From assembly GCF_900188385.1 (NCBI RefSeq), contig NZ_FZOI01000001.1, forward strand, positions 1 through 64,000: a DNA stretch of 64,000 nt, read 5' to 3'. Under the pieces are notes generated by a model. That model was not told where the DNA came from. It searched no databases and saw nothing but the letters and a program-made list of their open reading frames with translations. Positions within the stretch are counted from its first letter, which is position 1. Each line of letters starts with the position of its first letter. Shown piece after piece: positions 47,546 through 57,089 of this stretch. This DNA is from Azospirillum sp. RU38E (GTDB taxonomy: Bacteria > Pseudomonadota > Alphaproteobacteria > Azospirillales > Azospirillaceae). Made by a program: the position numbers and the translations under genes.

Positions 47546-48286
47546 TTAAGGCACCACCTCCCGCCCCACCGGTTCGCGTAAGTGCGCGTCCACCAGGGGA
47601 ACGGCATCGGGCGTGCCGACATGGTACCAGTTGCCATCATGGCGCACACCATAGAGCCGACCTGCCGCTTCGGCCTCCCGCCAGATCAGGCTCTGGCTGA
47701 AGGCACCATCGGGGCGACCCGCGAACAGGTCCGGCTTCATGATGGCGATGCCGGCCATCACGAAGGGGCTGACCTCCCCCTCCACCCGCGATGTCAGCAC
47801 GCCGTCCGGGTCCATATGGAAATCGCCGCGCCCGTGATAGCCCACCGCCGTGGCCGTCGGCGTGACCAGCAACAGGCAATCCATCTTGTCGGCGTCCCAG
47901 GCCTGGGCCAGCCGCCTCAGCGTGGGCACCGGCCCATCCAGCCAGACAATATCGGCATTGATGGTAAAAAACGGCTCCTCCCCCAGCAAGGGCAGGGCAT
48001 GGCGCACGCCGCCGCCGGTTTCCAGCACCGCGTCTTCCCGCGACAGGGTGATGCGGGGGGCGGGCTGGCGGCGGGCGGCCAGATGGTCGGCGATCTTGTC
48101 GGCCAGCCAATGGGCATTCACCACAACATCATCCACGCCGGCATCGGCCAGCCGGTCCAGCGCATGGTCCAGCATCGGCTTGCCACCGACCGCGACCAGC
48201 GGTTTCGGCGTGGTCAGGGTGATCGGCCGCATCCGCATTCCCAATCCGGCGGCCAGCACCATGGCCCGCTTCGGCATCAAACTCAT
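47546..48286 (-). CDS. murU: N-acetylmuramate-1-phosphate uridylyltransferase-like nucleotidyltransferase
   Basis: A 246-residue nucleotidyltransferase: MVLAAGLGMRMRPITLTTPKPLVAVGGKPMLDHALDRL (nucleotide loop and Lys), INADIVWLDG (metal Asp), and ETGGGVRHALPLLG. It pairs with the kinase encoded directly upstream, the AmgK/MurU cell-wall recycling pair that makes UDP-MurNAc from MurNAc and bypasses MurA (and fosfomycin). ATG 48286 fits family length; the frame stays open far upstream but only within the amgK region. Specificity is inferred from this pairing. Confidence 0.9.
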   Translation of the reverse strand: MSLMPKRAMVLAAGLGMRMRPITLTTPKPLVAVGGKPMLDHALDRLADAGVDDVVVNAHWLADKIADHLAARRQPAPRITLSREDAVLETGGGVRHALPLLGEEPFFTINADIVWLDGPVPTLRRLAQAWDADKMDCLLLVTPTATAVGYHGRGDFHMDPDGVLTSRVEGEVSPFVMAGIAIMKPDLFAGRPDGAFSQSLIWREAEAAGRLYGVRHDGNWYHVGTPDAVPLVDAHLREPVGREVVP

Positions 48287-48300
48287 GAAAGAAACTCCCT

Positions 48301-49323
48301 TTACGCGGCCTGATCCAGAATATGCCCCACCGCCCCGTCTGGGGGCAGGTGGCTGGCAACAAAATCCGCCACCGGCGACAATAACGGGTGGCGGATGGCA
48401 TGGGCAAATTGGCCCCAGACACGGGCCAGAAAGGCCAGTTGTTTGCGGCTGCCGCCCAGGGCGCAAAGCTGAGCCACCCGGCCCAGAATGCGCGCATGGC
48501 GCATCGCCCCCATCACGGCATAGCTGGCGTTGAAGGCATCGGATTCAACCCCCGACCGGGCATCCAGGTAACGCGTGTGCATGGCGGCCTGAATGTCCGG
48601 GGGCACATCGCGCCTGGCATCTTCCAGCAGGGACAACAGGTCATAGCTGACCGGGCCGATGCCGGCATCCTGCACATCCAGCAGCCCGCAGGCCCGCACG
48701 CCATCACGGCCCGGTAGCAGCATCAGATTGCCGGGATGATAATCCCGCAGCAGCAGGCTGACCGGCAGCCGGCCCAGCACCCCTTCCAGCACCGCCCGCC
48801 ACGCCGCATCCAGTGCCGCCCGCGCTGTATCCCCCAAAGGCTGACCGGCAGCCTGGAAATAAGCATCGCCGAACAGGCTAACCTGGGCGCTGAACAGGGC
48901 CAAATCATAGTGGGGCAGGCCCGCCGCCCCCGGCTGGTCCAGGCGGAAACGATCATGCAGATGGATCAGCACATCGGTGGCCAGCCGATAGAGCGGCCAT
49001 GGATCGGCCCCACCTTCCAGCAGATGGGCGAAACTGTCATCGCCATAATCTTCCAGCAGCAGCAGCCCCTGATCCAATGCGGCGGCATAGGGTTCGGGGG
49101 CGGACAGCCCACATTCCCGCAGCAGGGCGCAAACCTGGATGAAGGGGGGCACCTGTGCTGCCCCGGCACCGTCCGCATCCATCAGGATGGCACTGGCGGG
49201 TGCCACCCCCTGCCGGGTCAGCCGCTCATAGCGGCGGGTGGACCAGTCGGCCCCCATCGGAAGGCGTACGGCCCCGCCCCAGCCGGCCCCCGCCAGCAAG
49301 GTGATGATCTGGCTTTCGCGCAT
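48301..49323 (-). CDS. amgK: Aminoglycoside phosphotransferase-fold sugar kinase, AmgK-like
   Basis: A 340-residue kinase of the aminoglycoside phosphotransferase fold. LLLRDYHPGNLMLLP is the catalytic loop, and GLLDVQDAGIGPVSYDLLSLLEDARRDVP the metal-binding segment and following helix. In this context it is the anomeric MurNAc/GlcNAc kinase of peptidoglycan recycling. Its ATG overlaps the tsaE stop codon by one base (TAATG), so the two are translationally coupled; murU follows after 14 bases. Confidence 0.92.
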   Translation of the reverse strand: MRESQIITLLAGAGWGGAVRLPMGADWSTRRYERLTRQGVAPASAILMDADGAGAAQVPPFIQVCALLRECGLSAPEPYAAALDQGLLLLEDYGDDSFAHLLEGGADPWPLYRLATDVLIHLHDRFRLDQPGAAGLPHYDLALFSAQVSLFGDAYFQAAGQPLGDTARAALDAAWRAVLEGVLGRLPVSLLLRDYHPGNLMLLPGRDGVRACGLLDVQDAGIGPVSYDLLSLLEDARRDVPPDIQAAMHTRYLDARSGVESDAFNASYAVMGAMRHARILGRVAQLCALGGSRKQLAFLARVWGQFAHAIRHPLLSPVADFVASHLPPDGAVGHILDQAA

Positions 49324-49781
49324 TACGCCACCCCTGCCAGCCGGCTTTCCCAGCGCCCGCGACCGGTCAGCACAGCGCGGCGGCTGGCGGGGCCGGTGAT
49401 ATTGATGTCAATATCCAGCCGGTCAGCGGGCAACAGCCGGCCCAGCCGGTCCGGCCATTCCACCAGGGCACAATCCTGCAAAGCCTCCTCCCAGCCCAGT
49501 TCCACTACCTCGGCCGGGTCGGTCAGCCGGTACAGGTCAAAATGCCAGAGCGGCGGGGACAGGTGATCATATTGCTGCACGAGGGTGAAGGTGGGGCTGG
49601 GCACTTCTTCATCCGGGTTATCGGCCAGATGGCGGATCAGCGCCCGGCAGAAGGCGGTTTTGCCCGCCCCCAGATCGCCCCGCAGGGCCAGCACATCGCC
49701 GCCCCGCAGCCACCCGGCCACGGTGGCGGCCAGGGAGGCCGTGGCATCTTCATCGGCAAGATCGAAAACAAGGCTGGTCAT
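49323..49781 (-). CDS. tsaE: tRNA N6-adenosine threonylcarbamoyltransferase complex ATPase TsaE
   Basis: A 152-residue P-loop ATPase of the t6A tRNA-modification machinery. Walker A is LRGDLGAGKTAFCRALI. VPSPTFTLVQQY and LWHFDLYRLTDPAEVVELGWEEAL are the conserved TsaE segments, and LVEWPDRLG follows. It heads the tsaE-amgK-murU-addB operon. The divergent gene is the ferredoxin-NADP reductase at 49959. Confidence 0.96.
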   Translation of the reverse strand: MTSLVFDLADEDATASLAATVAGWLRGGDVLALRGDLGAGKTAFCRALIRHLADNPDEEVPSPTFTLVQQYDHLSPPLWHFDLYRLTDPAEVVELGWEEALQDCALVEWPDRLGRLLPADRLDIDINITGPASRRAVLTGRGRWESRLAGVA

Positions 49782-49958
49782 GGGGCCTGCGAATGAATCT
49801 TAACGGATTGCGTGTTGAATGGGAGTCTATCCCAACTTCATGACGCTTTGGAATGGCTGGTTCCGTTTGCCATCCAGACATTGCGGGGCTTGCCAAGCCG
49901 GGGGAAAGGGGGCACCTAGACCGGCGATCATTCACCGGTTGCCGGAAAGTGTGCGCCT

Positions 49959-50981
49959 ATGTCCGATACCCAGAATCGCCATTCCACCGATGTCGTCATT
50001 ATCGGCGCCGGGCCTGTCGGCCTGTTTGCCGTGTTTGAATGCGGCATGTTGAAGATGCGCACCCATGTGGTGGATGCGCTGGATATGCTGGGCGGGCAAT
50101 GCACGGCGCTTTACCCGGAAAAGCCGATCTATGACATTCCCGCCCACCCCTCCATCGATGGGGCCGACCTGATCGACCGGCTGGCCGAACAGGCCGCCCC
50201 CTTCAACCCCACCTACCATCTGGGCCAGCAGGTCACCACCCTGACCCAGCAGGGCGAGGGCTGGCTGGTCGGCACCGACAAAGGTACGGTGATTGAGGCC
50301 AAGGCGGTGATCATCGCCGCCGGCGTCGGCGCCTTTGGCCCCAACAAGCCGCCGCTGGACGGTCTGGAACAGTATGAAGGGTCCGGCGTCTTCTACATGG
50401 TGAAGCGCCGGGCTGATTTCGCCGGCAAGCGCGTGGTGATCGCCGGCGGCGGTGACAGCGCGGTGGACTGGGCCAATTCCCTGTCGGAAGTGGCGGAAAA
50501 GGTGATGGTGGTGCATCGCCGCCCGAAATTCCGCGCAGCACCCGAAAGCGTGTCACGCATGGATGCGCTGATTGCGTCGGGCAAGATCGAACTGGTGGTG
50601 CCCTATCAGCTTTCCGGGCTGGAAGGGGTGGGGGGCAAGCTGACCGGCGTGCGGGTGGCCGACCTGGACGATAACGAAAAGGTGCTGGACGCCGATGTGC
50701 TGCTGCCCTTCTTCGGGCTGGCGATGAATCTGGGCCCCATCGCCGATTGGGGGCTGGAGATGGAAAAGGGCCATATCGCGGTCGATCAGCGCACGCTGGC
50801 CACCTCGGCCCCCGGCATCCATGCCATTGGCGATATCGCCAACTATCCCGGCAAGCTGAAGCTGATCCTGTGCGGCTTCGCCGAAGCCGCCATGGCCGCC
50901 CATGCCATCCATCCGCGCGTTCACCCGGATGTGGCCCTGCATTTTGAATATTCCACCAGCAAGGGCAAGCCGGGGGCTTGA
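49959..50981 (+). CDS. Ferredoxin-NADP(+) reductase, thioredoxin-reductase-like type
   Basis: A 340-residue flavoprotein. FAD motif: VVIIGAGPVGLFAVFECGMLKMRTHVVDALDMLGGQCTALYPEKPIYDIPA. NADP motif: RVVIAGGGDSAVDWANSL with HRRPKFRAAPES. The C-terminal FAD segment is GIHAIGDIANYPGKLKLILCGFAEAAMAAHAI. There is no CxxC active site, so it is the FNR subgroup rather than thioredoxin reductase. A terminator follows. It transfers electrons between ferredoxin and NADP(H). Confidence 0.95.
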   Translation: MSDTQNRHSTDVVIIGAGPVGLFAVFECGMLKMRTHVVDALDMLGGQCTALYPEKPIYDIPAHPSIDGADLIDRLAEQAAPFNPTYHLGQQVTTLTQQGEGWLVGTDKGTVIEAKAVIIAAGVGAFGPNKPPLDGLEQYEGSGVFYMVKRRADFAGKRVVIAGGGDSAVDWANSLSEVAEKVMVVHRRPKFRAAPESVSRMDALIASGKIELVVPYQLSGLEGVGGKLTGVRVADLDDNEKVLDADVLLPFFGLAMNLGPIADWGLEMEKGHIAVDQRTLATSAPGIHAIGDIANYPGKLKLILCGFAEAAMAAHAIHPRVHPDVALHFEYSTSKGKPGA

Positions 50982-50986
50982 TGAAA

Positions 50987-51022
50987 AAAGACCCGCGCGG
51001 GGCATTCCCTGCGCGGGTCTTT
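50987..51022 (+). terminator. Rho-independent terminator after the FNR gene
   Basis: A 12-bp stem AAAGACCCGCGC / GCGCGGGTCTTT begins 5 bases after the stop codon. T-rich sequence (TTTGGTCTTT) follows. Confidence 0.92.
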
Positions 51023-51077
51023 GGTCTTTGGGATCGGGCCTTGAAACGCCGTACCTGTCCGGTTTTATCGCCTGTGA

Positions 51078-51317
51078 TCAGGCTGTGATGTTCACGAAGC
51101 TGCCACGGGTACGGCCAGACTGCAAAGCTTCCTGCCGTTCATTCTCCGTGGGTGCGGTGTTCTGCACGCTCTCCCGGCTTTCCTCTGCCGGGTTGCTGCT
51201 ATTGTCCTGCTGGACGGCACCCACAGCCTGCACCCGGCTGCCACCGTCCGTGGAACGCACGGTCGGGCTTTGGGATACCGCTTGGGACGCATATGCAGAA
51301 ATGCCGCTGATCGCCAT
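51078..51317 (-). CDS. Small hypothetical protein, 79 residues
   Basis: MAISGISAYASQAVSQSPTV, then a Ser/Gln/Glu-rich disordered middle and a conserved-looking end (GSFVNITA). Cys-free. GAGGTG precedes the ATG at 51317. Its short N-terminal and C-terminal motifs recall small hypothetical proteins of motile alphaproteobacteria, but I cannot name a family. It stands alone between the FNR and YccF genes. Confidence 0.6.
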   Translation of the reverse strand: MAISGISAYASQAVSQSPTVRSTDGGSRVQAVGAVQQDNSSNPAEESRESVQNTAPTENERQEALQSGRTRGSFVNITA

Positions 51318-51520
51318 CACACACCTCACTGGGCCTGTGGATAAGATAAGGCCGGGCAGCCTTCCCGTCAATCGCGCCGATAGGATAGGCCACCCCGCGC
51401 CCGGCGCATTGCTGGGGATGCGGGGGCGGTGGCCCCTTGCCGGGGCGTCGCATTGGCCGTTTCTTCAGCCCCGATATCAGGCATGATGGCCATGTCCCTG
51501 ATCAAGCAAGGAACGCGGTG

Positions 51521-51949
51521 ATGATCAACCTGTTGCTTAACGTGCTGTGGGTATTCCTGTTCGGCTTTGCCGCAGCACTGGGCTGGCTGACGGCGGCGCT
51601 GTTCATGGTCATCACCATTGTCGGTATCCCTTGGGCGCGGGCGGCGGTGAATATCGCCATCTTCATGCTCTGGCCCTTTGGCCGGGTGGCGGTGGACCGG
51701 GCCGACCTGACCGGGCGGGGGGATCTGGGCACCAGCCCGCTGGGCACCATCGGCAATATCATCTGGTTCATCTTTGCCGGCATCTGGCTGGCCCTGGGTC
51801 ATCTGCTGCTGGGGCTGGGTTTCTGCCTGACCATCATCGGCATTCCCTTCGGCTTTCAGCATTTCAAATTTGCTGGGCTGGCCCTGGCCCCCATCGGCAA
51901 GACCATTGTTGACCGCGAAGTGGCCGACGCCATGTATGGGCGGCGGTAA
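51521..51949 (+). CDS. YccF family inner-membrane protein (DUF307)
   Basis: A 142-residue membrane protein with the internal two-fold repeat of the YccF domain. The halves are NVLWVFLFGFAAALGWLTAALFMVITIVGIPWARAAVNIAIFMLWPFGR and NIIWFIFAGIWLALGHLLLGLGFCLTIIGIPFGFQHFKFAGLALAPIGK. Four TM segments. AAGGA precedes ATG 51521. The function of the family is unknown. Repeat copy E lies 11 bases past the stop. Confidence 0.92.
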   Translation: MINLLLNVLWVFLFGFAAALGWLTAALFMVITIVGIPWARAAVNIAIFMLWPFGRVAVDRADLTGRGDLGTSPLGTIGNIIWFIFAGIWLALGHLLLGLGFCLTIIGIPFGFQHFKFAGLALAPIGKTIVDREVADAMYGRR

Positions 51950-51960
51950 AAAACCTCATT

Positions 51961-52086
51961 ATTCCAATCTCCCTCATGCGCCGGGCGGGCGCATCCGCGC
52001 CCTTGGCTTGCGGCACCACGTGGTGCCGGGCTGGCAGTCGCCAGCCTCCAATACACCTAAAGATCAACCTTTAGGTGTATTGGTAT
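51961..52086 (+). repeat. Structured terminal-inverted-repeat element, copy E (H1 deleted)
   Basis: A 126-base copy lacking H1. CCAATCTCCC joins directly to TCATGCGCCGGG, as if deletion occurred between the CTCCC and TTCCC repeats flanking H1. H2 GGGCGC / GCGCCC, H3 CGGCACCACGTGGTGCCG, H4 GGCTGGC / GCCAGCC, H5 CCAATACACCTAAAG / CTTTAGGTGTATTGG-like. Its last T overlaps the stop codon of the patatin gene. It lies between convergent genes. Confidence 0.9.
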
Positions 52087-53141
52087 TATTCCAGCAGGTC
52101 AGCGGCATTGCCCTTGGCCAGCATGTCCGCCCAGGCATCGGCCAGCCGGTCGGTTTCCGCCACCACGTGCCGCCAGTAACGCTGACGCTCGGCCGTGGGC
52201 AGGCGGGTGAAATCGCCCCGGTCTGGGATTTTGCCATAGGGCAGGTGGCGGATGAAATCATCCGACGGGCAGATCAACAGGGTGCGGGACAGGCTGGCCG
52301 CCCCCGGCCGGCGCCAGCGCAAAGCCTTGTCGAACCAGCCGGGCACCAACCGGGGGCCGAAATGCGGGTACAGAACCAGCCCCGGTGCCGTCCAGGCAAT
52401 ATCCAGATGGTAATCCATGATGCCGCCATCCAGGTAAAGCCCCGGCCGCGCCCCCGCCAGATCGGTCACCCCATCAAAGACAAACGGCACGGCGGAGGAG
52501 GCCAGCAGCCCCGGCAGCAGGTTCTCCGTCGTCAAGGCCACCGCCTGGGTGGCAAAGGGCGTGGTCAGGCTGAAGGGCGGCGGGCTGCGCCGGTCATGCA
52601 GCACGGTGCGTTCAAAGAACAGGCCCAGTGACCGCCGGCTGACCGCATTGGCCAGCCCGGCGGCCCCCAGCCCCAGACCTAGGCCCGTGCGGCTGCCGGG
52701 CCGGATCATGCCGCGCCCGCGCACGGCCAGGATGCTGGCCCGCATGAACGGATGGTCCAGCATGGCGGCCACCCCGTTGGTGCCGAAAATGCTGGCCAGG
52801 AAGCCCCGGCAATGGTCGGTCAGGTCGCTGGCGCTCACCGGCGGTTCCACCGCATAATCCAGATAGACCTGTTCGAATCGGCGACAGGCGGCCACCGGGT
52901 CCGGCTGGGCCAGACAGGCAAAGCGCCAGGTGCCGATGGAACTGCCCACCATATGCAGCGGGCGGGTGCGTGTGCGGAACCACTGTCCGAACAGGGTCTG
53001 GTCCAGCCGGGTCAGCGCCAGCCATTTCGCCCCGCCCGAGGCGCCAGCCACGATGTCGAACAAATCCTCATGCAGCCCGTCGGCGCGGATGCGGGCGGCA
53101 GCCTCGGGGCCGGCGATCAGGCGGAGCGGGGAAGGCGGCAT
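52086..53141 (-). CDS. Patatin-like phospholipase
   Basis: A 351-residue protein of the patatin family of serine acyl hydrolases. IVAGASGGAKW supplies the oxyanion glycine segment, MVGSSIGTWR the GxSxG nucleophile elbow with catalytic Ser, and YLDGGIMDYH the catalytic Asp (DGG). A stretch with FVFDGVTDLAG precedes the Asp. The activity is lipid acyl hydrolysis; substrate unknown. Its TAA stop overlaps the end of repeat copy E. It is divergent from the 2OG oxygenase gene. Confidence 0.88.
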   Translation of the reverse strand: MPPSPLRLIAGPEAAARIRADGLHEDLFDIVAGASGGAKWLALTRLDQTLFGQWFRTRTRPLHMVGSSIGTWRFACLAQPDPVAACRRFEQVYLDYAVEPPVSASDLTDHCRGFLASIFGTNGVAAMLDHPFMRASILAVRGRGMIRPGSRTGLGLGLGAAGLANAVSRRSLGLFFERTVLHDRRSPPPFSLTTPFATQAVALTTENLLPGLLASSAVPFVFDGVTDLAGARPGLYLDGGIMDYHLDIAWTAPGLVLYPHFGPRLVPGWFDKALRWRRPGAASLSRTLLICPSDDFIRHLPYGKIPDRGDFTRLPTAERQRYWRHVVAETDRLADAWADMLAKGNAADLLE

Positions 53142-53266
53142 GGCGGCGGGTCCGGTCTCAACCTCAAGAAAGGGTGGCGGTCGGCATCTATTGACGTCAC
53201 CCGCCGCCCCATGGTGATAGTGCGCCCAACCTTCCCCGACAATATGGACACCGAGGGCGGACCCCC

Positions 53267-54106
53267 ATGTTCAACATCGCCACCGTGGATTTCCAGGCAC
53301 CCGATGCCGCCGAACAGTTCGTGCGTTCGATGCATGAAACCGGCTTCGCCGTGCTGCGCAACCATCCCATCGATACCGGCCTGATCGGCGACCTGTACAA
53401 GGTCTGGGCCGATTTCTTCGCCGGGGATGGCAAGCATGACTATACGTTCGACCCGCAGTTCCAGGATGGCTATTTCCCCTTCAAGTCGGAAAATGCCAAG
53501 GACAGCGCGGTCAAGGATTTGAAAGAATTCTACCATGTCTATCCCGCCCGCCGGCTGCCGCCGGGGGTGGAGGATGCCACGCACCGCATGTATGACGATC
53601 TGCGGGGCCTGGGTGACCGGCTGCTGGGCTGGATTCAGGATCAGGTGCCGGCCACTGTGCGCGACAGCTTCTTCGAACCGCTGCCGGGCATGATGGAAGG
53701 GTCTGACCGGTCGTTGTTCCGCATCCTGCATTACCCGCCGATCGGCGAGGGGTATGAGCCGGGGGCCGTGCGCGCAGCGGCGCATGAGGATATCAACCTG
53801 ATCACCCTGCTGGTGACCGGTTCCGAACCCGGCCTGCAGGCCCAAGATACGGCCGGCAACTGGCATGATGTGCCGTGCGATGCCGGGATGATTGCCGTCA
53901 ATGGCGGCGACATGCTGAAGCTGGCGTCGGGCAATTACATCCCGGCCACGCCGCACCGGGTGGTGAACCCGCCGCCTGAACATAATGTCTCACGCTATTC
54001 CATGCCGATGTTCCTGCATCCGCGCGCCAATGTCCGCCTGTCGGCAGAACTGACGGCGGGTGAATTCCTGGACCAGCGCCTGCGCGAAATCGGCCTGAAG
54101 AAGTAA
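53267..54106 (+). CDS. 2-oxoglutarate/Fe(II) oxygenase, isopenicillin N synthase-like family
   Basis: A 279-residue non-haem iron oxygenase. Fe ligands are in AAHEDINLIT (HxD) and ATPHRVVNP (His); the 2-oxoglutarate-binding RxS is in VSRYSMPMFLHP. The short N-terminal domain (MFNIATVDFQ...FVRSMHETGFAVLRNHPID) is typical. No biosynthetic cluster surrounds it, so the substrate is open. A bidirectional hairpin follows. Confidence 0.9.
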   Translation: MFNIATVDFQAPDAAEQFVRSMHETGFAVLRNHPIDTGLIGDLYKVWADFFAGDGKHDYTFDPQFQDGYFPFKSENAKDSAVKDLKEFYHVYPARRLPPGVEDATHRMYDDLRGLGDRLLGWIQDQVPATVRDSFFEPLPGMMEGSDRSLFRILHYPPIGEGYEPGAVRAAAHEDINLITLLVTGSEPGLQAQDTAGNWHDVPCDAGMIAVNGGDMLKLASGNYIPATPHRVVNPPPEHNVSRYSMPMFLHPRANVRLSAELTAGEFLDQRLREIGLKK

Positions 54107-54114
54107 AAGAGGAA

Positions 54115-54142
54115 GGGCCGCCCGACATCAGACGGGCGGCCC
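54115..54142. terminator. Bidirectional terminator hairpin
   Basis: GGGCCGCCCG and CGGGCGGCCC pair around an 8-base loop between the convergent 2OG oxygenase and zeta-inhibitor genes. T-rich and A-rich runs on both sides are short. Confidence 0.8.
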
Positions 54143-54150
54143 CAATCGCT

Positions 54151-54471
54151 TTATTCAGCCTGCAACTGCTGCCGGGCCTTTTCCAGCAGCACGTCCATTT
54201 CCTTTTCGATCCGGTGTTCGGAGATATCCACGCCCTTGGCCTTGAAATCGGCCAGCAGCTTGCGGACGATATCCTTGTGGCCCGGCTCTTCGAAATCCAC
54301 ATTCACCATCAGCTTGCCATAGGCTACGGCATCCTCGCCGGTGATGCCCATCTGCTCGGCGGCCCACAGCCCGATCAGCTTGGCGCGGCGGGCATAGACG
54401 CGGAACTGCAGTTCCTCGTCATGCTTGAACTTGTTTTCGAATGCCTGCTCGCGATCATCGAACGTGGTCAT
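54151..54471 (-). CDS. F1-ATPase inhibitor zeta subunit (DUF1476)
   Basis: A 106-residue helical protein of the alphaproteobacterial zeta family, which blocks rotation of the F1F0 ATP synthase in the hydrolytic direction. It starts MTTFDDREQAFENKFKHDEELQFRVYARRAKLIGLWAAEQMG, where the N-terminal inhibitory helix lies. A four-helix bundle ends DVLLEKARQQLQAE. The start at 54471 matches the family; a longer frame upstream is not protein-like. No atp genes are adjacent. Confidence 0.94.
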   Translation of the reverse strand: MTTFDDREQAFENKFKHDEELQFRVYARRAKLIGLWAAEQMGITGEDAVAYGKLMVNVDFEEPGHKDIVRKLLADFKAKGVDISEHRIEKEMDVLLEKARQQLQAE

Positions 54472-54641
54472 ATCCACTTCCTCTGTAAGCCGGGCGTAAC
54501 GCCCCCTTGGGATAATCCGCTTATATACCGGACCTGTTCCATACGCCATGGTTGCGGCATGACCGGTTGGTCAGGCATTGACCTGCATCACTGCGGCCGG
54601 GAAATTTGTTTGGCAGCCGGAACGTTTTCTGGGGAGAGATC

Positions 54642-55394
54642 ATGTGCAGCATCGTGCTTTTGCGCCGGCCCGGCCATGACTGGCCGCTGATCCTGGCCGG
54701 CAACCGGGATGAGATGGTCAACCGCCCCTGGAAGCCGCCCGCCCGCCACTGGCCTGACCGGCCCGATGTGGTGGCCGGGCTGGATGAAACAGCGGGCGGT
54801 TCCTGGCTGGGGCTGAATGATCACGGTGTCGTCGCCGTGATTCTGAACCGCAAGGACACGCTGGGCCCCGCCCCGGGCAAAAGGTCGCGGGGGGAGCTGG
54901 TGCTGGATGCGCTGGACCATGCCGACGCCAAGGACGCCGCCGAGGCGCTGGCCGATCTGGATGGCAGGGCTTACCGCCCCTTCAATCTGGTCATCGCTGA
55001 TAACCGCGATGCCTTCTGGCTGTGGCTGCCGGCTGATGGTGGGCGGGTACGGATGAAACCGATTCCGGTTGGCCTGTCCATGCTGACAGCATCGGACCTG
55101 AATGATGACAGCTCCGCCCGGCAGAAATTCTATCGCCCGCTGTTCCAGGCTGCACCCGCGCCCGATCCGGACAAGGGCGACTGGAAAGCCTGGGAGGAAT
55201 TGCTGGGCAGCCGCATCTGGGATGGTGATAGCGGCCCGCGCGGGGCCATGTGCGTGGTGACCCCCATCGGGTTTGAAACCGGCAGTTCGGCCAGCATCGC
55301 CCTGCCGGCCATGGGCCGTTCGGGCGTGCCACCCGTCTTCCGTTTCGCCCCCGGCCGGCCCGACCGCACCCCCTTCGCCCCCCTGACCCTATAG
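54642..55394 (+). CDS. NRDE family protein (TANGO2-like)
   Basis: A 250-residue protein beginning MCSIVLLRRPGHDWPLILAGNRDEMVNRPWKPPARHW, with an exposed Cys2 after Met removal and the NRDE signature. GGSWLGLNDHGVVAVILNRK and FNLVIADNRDAFWLW continue the family pattern, an N-terminal nucleophile-like fold. Eukaryotic TANGO2 has been linked to haem trafficking and metabolism; the bacterial role is unsettled. GGGGAGAG precedes ATG 54642. Confidence 0.92.
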   Translation: MCSIVLLRRPGHDWPLILAGNRDEMVNRPWKPPARHWPDRPDVVAGLDETAGGSWLGLNDHGVVAVILNRKDTLGPAPGKRSRGELVLDALDHADAKDAAEALADLDGRAYRPFNLVIADNRDAFWLWLPADGGRVRMKPIPVGLSMLTASDLNDDSSARQKFYRPLFQAAPAPDPDKGDWKAWEELLGSRIWDGDSGPRGAMCVVTPIGFETGSSASIALPAMGRSGVPPVFRFAPGRPDRTPFAPLTL

Positions 55395-55543
55395 GCGGCG
55401 ATACCCTGCACTGACCCGTCCGCATCGCTGGGTGCATTGTATAAAAGCCCCCGGCTTGCTATAGGGAAAGACATCGGACCCGGTGGCACCCGCCTGACGG
55501 GTCCGTTCCCCTTTTTGCTGGAACGATTGCTGGACACCAACCC

Positions 55544-56308
<765 letters not shown>

Positions 56309-56325
56309 GGGACAGGCGGCAGGGC

Positions 56326-56748
56326 ATGGACCGGTTGCGGCCCCTGCCTTTGTTGCTGGCCTATGTTGATTTTGTGCTTATGCTGGGGCTGGAATTGGCT
56401 TTTGCCGTTCCAGCCCTTTTGCATTTGCCGGCCACCGACTGGACGCTGAATATCCTGACCGCTGGGCGGGGCTGGCTGCTGGTGCCACTGCCCTTCTGCT
56501 GGCTGGCCATGGCGATATGGCCGGCGGCGGGGGCCAAGGGGCATCTGGCGCGGCATCTGCGGGCTCTGGCGCTCTATGTTTTGGCCATCATCGGCTTTTT
56601 CGCTGCCATCCGCCTGTCCGTCCCCTGGGGGGAGGGGGTCAAGATCGCCTGCCCGGTGATCTATGCCGCCGGCACGGCGCTGGCGCTTCTCCATCTGGGG
56701 CAAGGCTTCCCTGCGTTGCGGCGCTATCTTTCCAGGTCGCCAAGCTGA
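56326..56748 (+). CDS. Small four-TM membrane protein between purC and purS
   Basis: A 140-residue protein with four hydrophobic segments: LLLAYVDFVLMLGLELAFAVPALLHL, GWLLVPLPFCWLAMAIW, LYVLAIIGFFAAIRL and CPVIYAAGTALALLHL. It starts 17 bases after purC with an AAGGGA/GGCAGGG site and lies 56 bases before purS. An insert at this point is unusual for the purC-purS-purQ order. Function unknown; DUF match not recognised. Confidence 0.75.
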   Translation: MDRLRPLPLLLAYVDFVLMLGLELAFAVPALLHLPATDWTLNILTAGRGWLLVPLPFCWLAMAIWPAAGAKGHLARHLRALALYVLAIIGFFAAIRLSVPWGEGVKIACPVIYAAGTALALLHLGQGFPALRRYLSRSPS

Positions 56749-56804
56749 CCGGTTTTTGCTATCCCACCGCCATCGATTTCTGCCTCAAGACAGCGGGTGC
56801 CCCC

Positions 56805-57047
56805 ATGAAGGCCAAAGTCATCGTCACCCTGAAGAACGGCGTGCTGGACCCCCAGGGCAAGGCCATTGGCCATGCGCTGACCAATCTGGGTTTCGACGGC
56901 GTGGGCGAAGTTCGCCAGGGCAAGCTGATCGAACTGGACGTGGCGGAGACCGACCCGGTCAAGGCCAAGGCCCAGATTGAGGAAATGTGCCGCAAGCTGC
57001 TGGCCAACACCGTGATCGAGAATTATTCGGTCGAGCTGGTGGGCTGA
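56805..57047 (+). CDS. purS: Phosphoribosylformylglycinamidine synthase subunit PurS
   Basis: An 80-residue PurS subunit: MKAKVIVTLKNGVLDPQGKAIGHALTNLGFDGVGEVRQGKLIELDV, ending LANTVIENYSVELVG. It bridges PurQ and PurL in the three-subunit FGAM synthase. A terminator follows within 45 bases, so purQ and purL are not in the same transcript here, contrary to the common purCSQL order. Confidence 0.96.
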   Translation: MKAKVIVTLKNGVLDPQGKAIGHALTNLGFDGVGEVRQGKLIELDVAETDPVKAKAQIEEMCRKLLANTVIENYSVELVG

Positions 57048-57089
57048 TTTCCCAAGCCGGCCCTGGTCGGCGGGAAGCACGTGATAAGG

